Source of the DNA: an uncultured Collinsella sp.
GTDB taxonomy: Bacteria > Actinomycetota > Coriobacteriia > Coriobacteriales > Coriobacteriaceae
Direction: 5' to 3'
Assembly (NCBI GenBank): GCA_900758475.1
Contig: CAAERQ010000021.1
Span: 106,095 to 170,094, forward strand
Length of the DNA: 64,000 nt
Part shown: in pieces, positions 8,571-15,655 of the stretch
Layout: every line of letters starts with the position of its first letter
How positions within the stretch are numbered: position 1 is the first letter of the stretch
Program-made: the position numbers and the translations under genes
Notes under the pieces: model-generated
Databases searched by the model: none
What the model was told of the DNA's origin: nothing
What the model saw: only the letters and a program-made list of their open reading frames with translations

Positions 8571-8617
8571 CTTTTTGCAAACTTTTTTGCAAAAAAGGTC
8601 TAAACCATAGATACAGC

Positions 8618-8633
8618 TTGGTTGCGCAACCAA
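8618..8633. promoter_or_regulatory. Perfect 16-bp palindrome before the surface-protein gene
   Basis: TTGGTTGCGCAACCAA is a perfect palindrome 90 nt ahead of the LPxTG gene. Its core GTTGCGCAAC recurs at 160-169 in the Rrf2 promoter region. It is probably an operator for a dimeric repressor whose gene is not identified here. Confidence 0.45.
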
Positions 8634-8722
8634 TTCGCGTTTTTTTCCTTTTAAATAAACCGTGTATTAGTAAATCTGTCTCGTATTTTCGGGACGGGCT
8701 GTTTCTGAACAAAGGGGAAAAC

Positions 8723-11062
8723 ATGGCAAAGTATCAGCCCGCGCACAAAAAAGCGCAATCCAAGCTCAACCTTGCTAAGCCTGCGGTGACCATGGCCGTT
8801 ACCGCCAGCCTTGCACTGTCTCCGGTCCTGCAGACCGCTGCTTTCGCTGAGTCCGGCACCGACGCCAACGACGACGTCAAGGCCGAGCAGAAGCAGGCCA
8901 GCAAGGAAGAGATTGCTGCCGCTAAGGCCGACGTCGAGAAGGCCCAGAAGGCATACGACGAGGCTAAGGCCAACGTCGAGAAGGCCCAGAAGGCCTACGA
9001 CGAGGCTAAGGCTGCCGAGTCCGAGGCTAAGGCCGGCGACCAGGAGGCCCAGAAGGCTCTCGAGGACGCTGCCGCTGCCGAGATGGAGGCCGAGACCAAG
9101 CTCGCCACCGCCAAGACCGCTCTGGACGAGGCTCAGAAGGCTTACAAGGACGCTCAGGACGCTGCCGACGCACTCGGCGTTGAGTACAACGAGAACCAGT
9201 ACGAGAAGAAGGCCGAGGAGGCTCGCGCCGCTGCCGACGCCAAGAAGAAAGAGTGGAGCGATGCCACGCAGGCTCAGAGCGACGCCCAGGTTGCTCTGGA
9301 GAACGCCAAGAACCTGACTTCTGAGGACGAGGCTCAGGCTGTCTACGACGCCGCTGCCAAGAAGGCTGACAAGCTTTACCAGGAGTGGAGCGACCTTGAC
9401 AACGCTGCTGCTAAGGCTGAGCAGGCTGCCAAGGACGCCGAGGCCACGATGAAGGCTGACCTGAAGACTGCCAACGACGCCCAGGTTGCTCTCGAGGCTG
9501 CCAAGAAGCTTCCCTCCGTCGAGGATGCCGAGGCTGCCCTTAAGGCTGCCACCAAGGCCGACGATGAGGCCGCTGCCAAGTTCAACGAGCTCGACAACGA
9601 GGCTGCCAAGGCCGAGGATGCTGCCAATGCTAAGAAGGACGCTTGGGATGCCAAGCTCGCCGAGGCTAACAAGGCTCAGGAGGCTTACGAGAACCTCGAC
9701 GCCAACAAGGCAAAGGCCGACGAGCTCGGCCAGAAGTTCAACGAGCTCGACAGCGAGGCTGCTAAGGCCGAGGCTAAGAAGAACGAGACTGGTGCCCTGA
9801 AGGCTCAGATCAACAACAAGCTTGCAGAGAACAGGGCCGATTACGAGGCGAAGAAGCGTGAGCTTGATAGGCTGACGGAAGAAGGCGTCCTCACCAGCCC
9901 CGAGTATGAAGCTGCAAAGAATGAGGCATATTATGCTTCTCAGGCAGTTAAGGCTACCGAGGATGCGCTTAAGGATGCCACCGAGAAGGACGACGCTGCA
10001 TACCAGGCTTGGACTGAGGCTACCAACGCCGCCGCTCAGAAGATGACTGAGTGGAAGGCCGCAAACGCTCTGGTGAACCTTGGCCAGCAGTATCCGCAGC
10101 TCAAGGCTGATGCCGATAAGCTCGGCCAGGAGTACAACGAACTCGACAATGTTGCGCTGAAGGCTAGCGATGCCGCCAAGGAGGCTAAGGCTGCTTGGTC
10201 TAAGACCACTGACAAGAAGGCCAAGGCCGAGGCTGACCTGAAGACTGCTCAGGGCAAGGAGCAGGCTGTCAAGGACGCTCAGGACGCGTTTGATGATGCC
10301 ATGAATAAGGCCAACGAGTCCGGCCAGGCTTACAACGAGGCCCTGAACGCCGCCGATAAGGCTACCAAGGCCGCCGAGGATGCTAAGGCCAACCGTGATG
10401 CTGCCATCGATGAGCAGGTTAAGGCTAACGAGGCTCTCGCCGAGGCCAAGAAGAAGCCGCAGATTGTTGCCGCTGCCGAGGCTGCGCTCAAGGCTGCTGC
10501 CGCCAAGGCCGATGACCTTGGTCGCGAGTTCAACAAGCTCGACAATGAGGCCATCGAGGCTGAGCAGACGCTCGCTGCCAAGAAGGCTGATTGGAACAAC
10601 GCTCTCGCTGCCGCTAACGCTGCCCAGGCTGCTCTCGCCGACGCCCAGAAAGCAAAGGATGAGGCCGCCAAGGCTCTCGAGGACGCCAAGGCTAACACCG
10701 AGGTTAAGTCCGATGAGGCCAAGGCTGCTGCTGCCAAGTACGAGCAGGCGCAGAGCGATGCTCTCGAGGCTTATGCCGAGCTCGAGCTCGCCAAGCAGGC
10801 TGAGGCTAATGCCCTGGCTCGGCTTAACGCCGCCAAGAAGGTCCTGGGTTCCCTGGTTCCCTATGTTGAGCCCGCTCAGCCGAAGGTGACCACTACCACG
10901 ACCACCACGACGACCAAGGCTCCCGCCAAGGACGAGAAGAAGGCCGACAAGGCTGCCCTCCCCACCACTGGTGATAGCGTTGCCGCTCAGGTTACGATCA
11001 TCGCTGGTCTGGGTGCCGCTGCCATCGCCGCTGGTGCTACCCGCCGCCGCTTTAACGCCTAA
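8723..11062 (+). CDS. LPxTG-anchored coiled-coil surface protein
   Basis: A 779-residue secreted wall protein. Residues 1-42 are a basic N-terminus and a hydrophobic signal segment ending AFAES. Residues 45-700 are almost entirely Ala/Lys/Glu/Asp-rich heptads predicted to form a long alpha-helical rod. Degenerate modules of about 45-65 residues recur, each containing a variant of KFNELDNEAAKAE. A Thr-rich, Lys/Ala linker precedes LPTTG near 746, a hydrophobic stretch and the basic tail RRRFNA, which together form a sortase signal. ATG 8723 has AAAGGGGA upstream; the frame is open further back without a signal peptide. No sortase gene is in view. It may be an adhesin or M-protein-like rod; the ligand is unknown. 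Confidence 0.85.
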   Translation: MAKYQPAHKKAQSKLNLAKPAVTMAVTASLALSPVLQTAAFAESGTDANDDVKAEQKQASKEEIAAAKADVEKAQKAYDEAKANVEKAQKAYDEAKAAESEAKAGDQEAQKALEDAAAAEMEAETKLATAKTALDEAQKAYKDAQDAADALGVEYNENQYEKKAEEARAAADAKKKEWSDATQAQSDAQVALENAKNLTSEDEAQAVYDAAAKKADKLYQEWSDLDNAAAKAEQAAKDAEATMKADLKTANDAQVALEAAKKLPSVEDAEAALKAATKADDEAAAKFNELDNEAAKAEDAANAKKDAWDAKLAEANKAQEAYENLDANKAKADELGQKFNELDSEAAKAEAKKNETGALKAQINNKLAENRADYEAKKRELDRLTEEGVLTSPEYEAAKNEAYYASQAVKATEDALKDATEKDDAAYQAWTEATNAAAQKMTEWKAANALVNLGQQYPQLKADADKLGQEYNELDNVALKASDAAKEAKAAWSKTTDKKAKAEADLKTAQGKEQAVKDAQDAFDDAMNKANESGQAYNEALNAADKATKAAEDAKANRDAAIDEQVKANEALAEAKKKPQIVAAAEAALKAAAAKADDLGREFNKLDNEAIEAEQTLAAKKADWNNALAAANAAQAALADAQKAKDEAAKALEDAKANTEVKSDEAKAAAAKYEQAQSDALEAYAELELAKQAEANALARLNAAKKVLGSLVPYVEPAQPKVTTTTTTTTTKAPAKDEKKADKAALPTTGDSVAAQVTIIAGLGAAAIAAGATRRRFNA
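8931..9014 (+). repeat. Two tandem 42-bp units in the surface-protein gene
   Basis: Units 8931-8972 and 8973-9014 are nearly identical and encode two copies of the 14-residue heptad pair VEKAQKAYDEAKA plus one residue. They are a recent duplication at the start of the rod and a site where length could vary by slippage. Confidence 0.8.
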
Positions 11063-11094
11063 TGTAGCTTTTTAAGCTCGTTTCCCCTTTATAG

Positions 11095-11126
11095 GCGCCC
11101 CCGGTTACAAGGCCGGGGGCGCTTTT
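11095..11126 (+). terminator. Terminator of the surface-protein gene
   Basis: A 10-bp stem GCGCCCCCGG (11095-11104) pairs with 11113-11122 and is followed by TTTT, 33 nt after the stop codon. Confidence 0.85.
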
Positions 11127-11129
11127 GTA

Positions 11130-11170
11130 CAAAAGAGCGCCGCTGCGATGTGTGCAGCGGCGCTCTTTTG
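11130..11170. terminator. Bidirectional terminator between convergent genes
   Basis: A 17-bp perfect stem (11130-11146 with 11154-11170) has A-rich and T-rich ends on both strands. It separates the plus-strand surface-protein gene from the minus-strand FHA/kinase cassette. Confidence 0.85.
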
Positions 11171-11198
11171 CGTTGGTTCTTATTATGTGAGCTCGGCC

Positions 11199-12188
11199 CT
11201 AGGCCAGCGCGTGTACGTTTGAGGAGATCTTCAGCACCAAAAAATCGGTCGAGGAGCCCAGCTTGAGCAAGTCGCCGTCGTGGATAGGAATCTGCCTGTC
11301 CTCGTCATCAGCGGTGCGCAGCGAGCGTGGCTTTTCGATAACGGTGGTCGCGCCACTGCGTGTCACCAGCACCGTTCCATTAGTAGAATGAAGGCCGCTT
11401 GCGAGCCATGTGCCGTTGGAAAACGCTACGCGCAGGTGCCGGTGGGATACATCGGGTCCTACGTTGGTGATGGCGTTTCGGTCGTGTGCAAAAGAGCCTA
11501 GAACCGTACCCTCGGGATCGAGATTCAAGGGATAGATCGGCGGCAAGGCCGAGCCGTCTTTCGCAAGTCTGAGCAGCCCTAGTTTTGCAGGAGGCTCGTT
11601 GACCTTGCAGTTAGTGTCCTGCGCCTGGATCGCCTCGGCGGTTTCGAGTGTGCCAAATGTCTGGGCTAGCTGCGTTATAGCAAAGTCTTTGACCTCGGAG
11701 GCGGCAGCATTGGGGTCGGCCAGGCATCCGCAGACCGTTAACGCAAGGAGTTCCAAAAGGCGCCGGTCGCTTTGCTTGAGACCCGGCATGACGGCGATGC
11801 GGTCAAAGATATTGCGCAGGATGGAACCATCGAGCCCCCAGTGTTCGAGCGACGTTGCCATGCGCTCGAGGGCATGCGCCGTAATGGCTTGCTGGCAAGC
11901 GTTGACGGCCGCTGGACTGCTGGCGCTGCCGATTTTTACAGCTGCAGCCAAGTCCTGGACGCTCTGCGAAAAATCGGCAAACATTTCGGGGTCGATCTTG
12001 TCTGTACCCGGAACGACGTGCACCACGCGTCGCGATAGAAACGTCTTTTCGGTAATGCGAAACCTTGGGGCCGGTTTGGAGTCCATCGGCTTGTCCGAAA
12101 TCAAGATGCGCGCCGCTTCGCGATTATTGATCTGCAGGTCGCACTTAAGGAAATCAAAGAGCACCTCGGAAGGTGTTTCCGCACGCAT
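11199..12188 (-). CDS. FHA-domain protein, paralogue of the protein at 14377-15333
   Basis: A 329-residue protein. The C-terminal 110 residues form a forkhead-associated domain with SHRHLR, STNGT and a GDLLKLG strand, which in this family binds phosphothreonine. The N-terminal 200 residues are an unrecognised helical domain shared with the second FHA protein (matching blocks SRRVVHVVPG/SREIVHAKPG, GLDG and CGCLADP/TGCLGDP). The start at 12188 has AAGGAG 9 nt upstream; the longer frame begins inside the kinase gene. It lies 35 nt downstream of the kinase gene on the same strand, so it is probably co-transcribed and may read that kinase's phosphorylation state. Confidence 0.8.
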   Translation of the reverse strand: MRAETPSEVLFDFLKCDLQINNREAARILISDKPMDSKPAPRFRITEKTFLSRRVVHVVPGTDKIDPEMFADFSQSVQDLAAAVKIGSASSPAAVNACQQAITAHALERMATSLEHWGLDGSILRNIFDRIAVMPGLKQSDRRLLELLALTVCGCLADPNAAASEVKDFAITQLAQTFGTLETAEAIQAQDTNCKVNEPPAKLGLLRLAKDGSALPPIYPLNLDPEGTVLGSFAHDRNAITNVGPDVSHRHLRVAFSNGTWLASGLHSTNGTVLVTRSGATTVIEKPRSLRTADDEDRQIPIHDGDLLKLGSSTDFLVLKISSNVHALA

Positions 12189-12223
12189 GGTGCAAGGCTC
12201 CTTTCTGGTATCCGGGGAAGGTG

Positions 12224-14233
12224 TTAGATGCAAAAGCCGGGCAGGACATAGGTCATTTGGTCCGGATCGTTTCCAGGCGTTGCCCAGCTAAACACGTCGC
12301 CGTCTTTTCCAACGCGGTTAAAGTACGTCGAGTTGGCGCCCTCGCTGCAGTCGGCGCTGGGGGTGCGCTCCCAGTAGCAGATCTTTTTGCCGGCGACGGT
12401 GCGGATCATGGCATCGTTGGTGGTCAGGCTGCTCACACTCTGCTCGCGATAGAGCTGGTACTGTTCGCCTTCTCCGCTGTAGAGGGCAGAAAGGTACTCG
12501 CAGCCTTCTGCGAACGTTTCGGGCGCCTGGTAGCCGCACAACTCGCTCATGGACGGTAGCCACAGCTTGTCATCGGTGGCGGTGATGCTGGAGGCGTCTT
12601 TGGTGCCGCCGGTGTTGTTGGTGAGCTTTCGCACCGAGCGGATCTGATTACGGAGATCGTCGGGCAGCGTAGCCATGCCCTCGCCCGCCAGCCATTTGCG
12701 AAGAGACGATTGCTCCCAGCCACCCGTCGCAGCGCTGTCATTTACGGCGCGCGTGGCGATGGGGGTACGGAACATAAAGGTGATGCCAGCTGGGAGGCCG
12801 TCATCGGTGAACGTGTCTGCCTTAAAGCCCACGATCTGGACTTGTGCCTTGGTCCCATCGGAAAGCCTGACGGTCTTGGTGTTCTCGTTTTCGAGCGACT
12901 GCTTGCTGTTTACCAGGTGGTAGGTTTCGGCAATCGCGAGCGCCTTTTTGCTGGAAGATGTCTCTTGGATTTTTCGGGAGATCAGGGCGAGTTCTTCCCA
13001 GGTGTAATCGTCGAGTGACGGCTTGATGCCGTGCGACAGGTCGATGAGCCCCCAGCACCCCGTGGCAAGGGCGGAAGCTGCGATGCCGGCAACGCAGACG
13101 CCGCCGAGCGCGAGCGCAGTGCGACGCGAGATGACCGGGTGGTGCGTCTGAGTCTTGTTGGGGCCGGAAGCCTTTGGTTGCTGGCTAAAGTCGACAGATC
13201 CGGGCAGCGGCGTGCGCGGCTCAAAATCGATGTCTTTAATCCAGGCATCGAGCTTGCCGACAATCGTAGACAGCGGCGCGCGCTGGGACTGCTCGTTATG
13301 AATGCCACTCATGATGACATCGACAAGCTTTTGGTCACCGGGTAAGCGCGCCTCGAGCAGTTCGGGCTCGTGCTCGATCTTGTACAGGTAGGGCGACTGG
13401 TCCATATGCTCGTTTAGGCGATATGGCGTGTGGCCGGCATAGAGCGTGTAGAGCACGCTGCAGAGCTCGTATGTATCGATGCTGGGCGACGTGCGCAGCG
13501 GCGCCAGCTCGGGGATGTCGTTGGAGAGCATCTCAGGCGGGGCGAACTCGGGGGTGCCGTTGCGCCAGATGCCTGTGGACATGGTAAACGAGGGGTCCGA
13601 GCGCTTGATGCTCGAGCTGCCCAGATCGACCAGACAAAGGTCAAAACTGCAGTGTGCAATCTGCTGGGCAAGGGGTCGGCGCGCCGTTCGAATAATGATG
13701 TTGCGCAAGGAGATATCACGGTGCACAAAAGGTGCATCGAGCTTTTGGGTGCTCAGGAGGATCTCTCCCAGGCGTTTTCCGATTGCGGCGACGGTGTTTG
13801 CGGGAATGCGGCCGCCCTCGGCGCGGTCGGTTAGCTCTGCCGCGGCATCGCGAAGGGGCAGGCCTTCAATCCATTCCATAAGGATGACCGGTGTGTTGCC
13901 GGCATAACCGTAGCCATAGGTTTTGGGAAAGCCGCCCAACAGTGAGACGACTGCAAGATTGCGATACTCTTCGGTGAGCGTCTTGATGCCCGAGGGGCTG
14001 ACAGCGGAGCCGTTTTCATCACAGCCGCTGAGGGGCCACAGCGTCTTGAGCGCAAAGGTCTCGCCCTCGGTGTTGGCGACCTTGCGAAGATGGTGGGAGC
14101 CGCCGCCGACTGCCCCGCAATCCAACAGGGTGGTAAAGCGGCGAATGGTATCGGAGTCTTCGGTGGTCGCAAACATGGCGTTTGGTTCAAAGGGGGACAA
14201 CGCAATGATATCCATGTCCGTGTCGTACGTCAC
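12224..14233 (-). CDS. Membrane Ser/Thr protein kinase with DUF6273-like outer domain
   Basis: A 669-residue kinase starting at GTG 14233, with AAAGGA 7 nt upstream. The cytoplasmic kinase domain (about 25-310) shows the ATP-binding Lys in FALKTL (about 63), HRDISLRNII (about 171) and DLG in place of DFG (about 203). One membrane segment follows at about 372-394. The outer region ends in a domain with GGWEQSSLRKWL, WLPSMSEL and YFNRVG-like blocks typical of DUF6273, where other kinases carry PASTA repeats. The outer domain probably senses an extracellular signal. Two FHA proteins flank the gene on the same strand and are likely readers or substrates. Confidence 0.82.
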   Translation of the reverse strand: MTYDTDMDIIALSPFEPNAMFATTEDSDTIRRFTTLLDCGAVGGGSHHLRKVANTEGETFALKTLWPLSGCDENGSAVSPSGIKTLTEEYRNLAVVSLLGGFPKTYGYGYAGNTPVILMEWIEGLPLRDAAAELTDRAEGGRIPANTVAAIGKRLGEILLSTQKLDAPFVHRDISLRNIIIRTARRPLAQQIAHCSFDLCLVDLGSSSIKRSDPSFTMSTGIWRNGTPEFAPPEMLSNDIPELAPLRTSPSIDTYELCSVLYTLYAGHTPYRLNEHMDQSPYLYKIEHEPELLEARLPGDQKLVDVIMSGIHNEQSQRAPLSTIVGKLDAWIKDIDFEPRTPLPGSVDFSQQPKASGPNKTQTHHPVISRRTALALGGVCVAGIAASALATGCWGLIDLSHGIKPSLDDYTWEELALISRKIQETSSSKKALAIAETYHLVNSKQSLENENTKTVRLSDGTKAQVQIVGFKADTFTDDGLPAGITFMFRTPIATRAVNDSAATGGWEQSSLRKWLAGEGMATLPDDLRNQIRSVRKLTNNTGGTKDASSITATDDKLWLPSMSELCGYQAPETFAEGCEYLSALYSGEGEQYQLYREQSVSSLTTNDAMIRTVAGKKICYWERTPSADCSEGANSTYFNRVGKDGDVFSWATPGNDPDQMTYVLPGFCI

Positions 14234-14309
14234 GGGGCGATCCTTTCGAGAAAAAATGCATAGCAATAATGTTAGTGAAAAGGTAGCGCAACCGTTGCCT
14301 TAATTGAAA

Positions 14310-14351
14310 AGGTGCCGTTATTTGCAGAGGTTAATGCAAATAACGGCACCT
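14310..14351 (-). terminator. Terminator of the upstream FHA gene
   Basis: A 17-bp perfect stem (14310-14326 with 14335-14351) is followed on the minus strand by TTTTC. It lies between the FHA gene at 14377 and the kinase gene, so the kinase probably has its own promoter or depends on read-through. Confidence 0.75.
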
Positions 14352-14376
14352 TGTGCGTCGAAGATGTGTGGGCAGG

Positions 14377-15333
14377 CTAGTCTGTGATGCGAATGACCAA
14401 GAAGCGCGTCGTGGCGCCCAAGTAAAGCGTGTCTCCGTTGTGAATCTCGACGGGGGTGTTGGCAAAGTTGGCGGGGCGCTCGCGTCTGGGCGGTTCGATA
14501 GCCTGTCGGCAGCGGTCGACGCCCGAGATCAAAAACGATCCGTTGGTGGAGCCGAGGCCCTGTGCAAGCCAGCGTCCGTCTTGGAGCCAAATACGCAGGT
14601 GCTGGCGCGAGACGTCGGAATCGACGTCGGTGATGGCGTTCTCGTCTCCCGTCAGCGACCCGATAATGCTGCCCGCCGGGTCCGTGGTAAGGGGAAGCAG
14701 CGGCGGTCGTGCCGAGTTGCCCACGACGCGCAGCAGCCCCAGGCGAACGTCTCCCGTGGGGCGCGCGGTTGTCGAGAAAAACGAGGTGACGGTCGTCTCG
14801 ACCGTGCCGAGTGTCGAGAGCATCTGGTCGGACACAAAGGACTCGGTGTACTCGATGGCGCGGACGGGGTCGCCAAGGCAGCCGGTAACGATAAAAAAGA
14901 CCAGATGGATGCAGAGGCGATCTTTAATGTCACTATCGTCAGTGGTCTCGATGCGCTCGACGCCGTTTCTAAAGAGCATGCCGTCGACGCCACAATTGGT
15001 AAGGGCATCCTGCATGTCTGGGACGCACGACTCCATATAGCGTTTAGCGACCTTGCTCAGCGATTGGGGGTCGGAGCCTCGGTTTTGCATGATGAGGTTG
15101 AGTATCTGGCGCGCACTTTGTTCAAAGGGCGCAAACAGCGGCTCGGGAAGGTCACCGGGTTTGGCGTGAACGATTTCGCGTGAGATAAACGACGGGACCG
15201 TAAAGCGCTCGGAGATGAGGCGTCCACCGTAACGGGCGTTGCCGGCCATGAGAATTTGCGCGGCGCTACCGTTGTTGATGCGACCGAGTGACTTAAGCCC
15301 GGCGTACAGTGCACAAGATGGAGTGTCGGCCAT
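14377..15333 (-). CDS. FHA-domain protein, paralogue of the protein at 11199-12188
   Basis: A 318-residue protein with the same architecture as its paralogue. It has an unrecognised helical N-terminal domain of about 200 residues and a C-terminal FHA domain with SRQHLR, STNGS and a GDTLYLG strand. The conserved Arg, Ser, His and Asn of the phosphothreonine pocket appear present. The ATG at 15333 is preceded by GAGGA separated from it by a run of nine G and TAAAAACAA. It is the first gene of the minus-strand signalling cassette and is divergent from mfd. Confidence 0.8.
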   Translation of the reverse strand: MADTPSCALYAGLKSLGRINNGSAAQILMAGNARYGGRLISERFTVPSFISREIVHAKPGDLPEPLFAPFEQSARQILNLIMQNRGSDPQSLSKVAKRYMESCVPDMQDALTNCGVDGMLFRNGVERIETTDDSDIKDRLCIHLVFFIVTGCLGDPVRAIEYTESFVSDQMLSTLGTVETTVTSFFSTTARPTGDVRLGLLRVVGNSARPPLLPLTTDPAGSIIGSLTGDENAITDVDSDVSRQHLRIWLQDGRWLAQGLGSTNGSFLISGVDRCRQAIEPPRRERPANFANTPVEIHNGDTLYLGATTRFLVIRITD

Positions 15334-15342
15334 TTGTTTTTA

Positions 15343-15351
15343 CCCCCCCCC
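15343..15351 (-). promoter_or_regulatory. G9 homopolymer between ribosome site and start codon
   Basis: Nine consecutive G (C on the plus strand) sit between the GAGGA ribosome site and the start of the FHA gene. Slippage here would change the Shine-Dalgarno spacing or its strength. This is seen directly; phase variation is inferred. Confidence 0.5.
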
Positions 15352-15602
15352 TCCTCAAAAAGTGACATTGAATACGTAAGCATGGTCAATTATAGGCGCT
15401 TTGCAGCTCGAAATGCTCGCCAGGGGGCGCGGACGGTGTAAATCGCTGCCGGAAGACAGCAAATTAAAAAGCGGAGAGCGGATTAATAAGCTGGGAAAAC
15501 GCGTTACCAAGACCGTTGTGGGCAACATTTGGCATGATGCCGCTTTGGCTTTTGGTCACGGGGCCGTGCGGTACCATAAACATCAATGAATTTGACGAAC
15601 GA

Positions 15603-15630
15603 CCCGCCGAGCTTGCCTCGGCGGGCTTTT
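15603..15630 (+). terminator. Terminator-like hairpin just before mfd
   Basis: A 9-bp stem CCCGCCGAG (15603-15611) pairs with 15617-15625, followed by CTTTT. No plus-strand gene lies upstream, since the nearest ends at 11062. It therefore ends a short untranslated transcript or acts as an attenuator in the mfd leader. The rest of 15352-15655 shows no gene. Confidence 0.55.
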
Positions 15631-15655
15631 GGCGTTGCAATGCCGGAGGAACAGC

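Noticed and set aside
8880..10800. Repeat array inside the surface-protein gene as a CRISPR or satellite
   Set aside because: The periodicity follows codons and heptads of an intact reading frame with signal peptide and LPTTG anchor.
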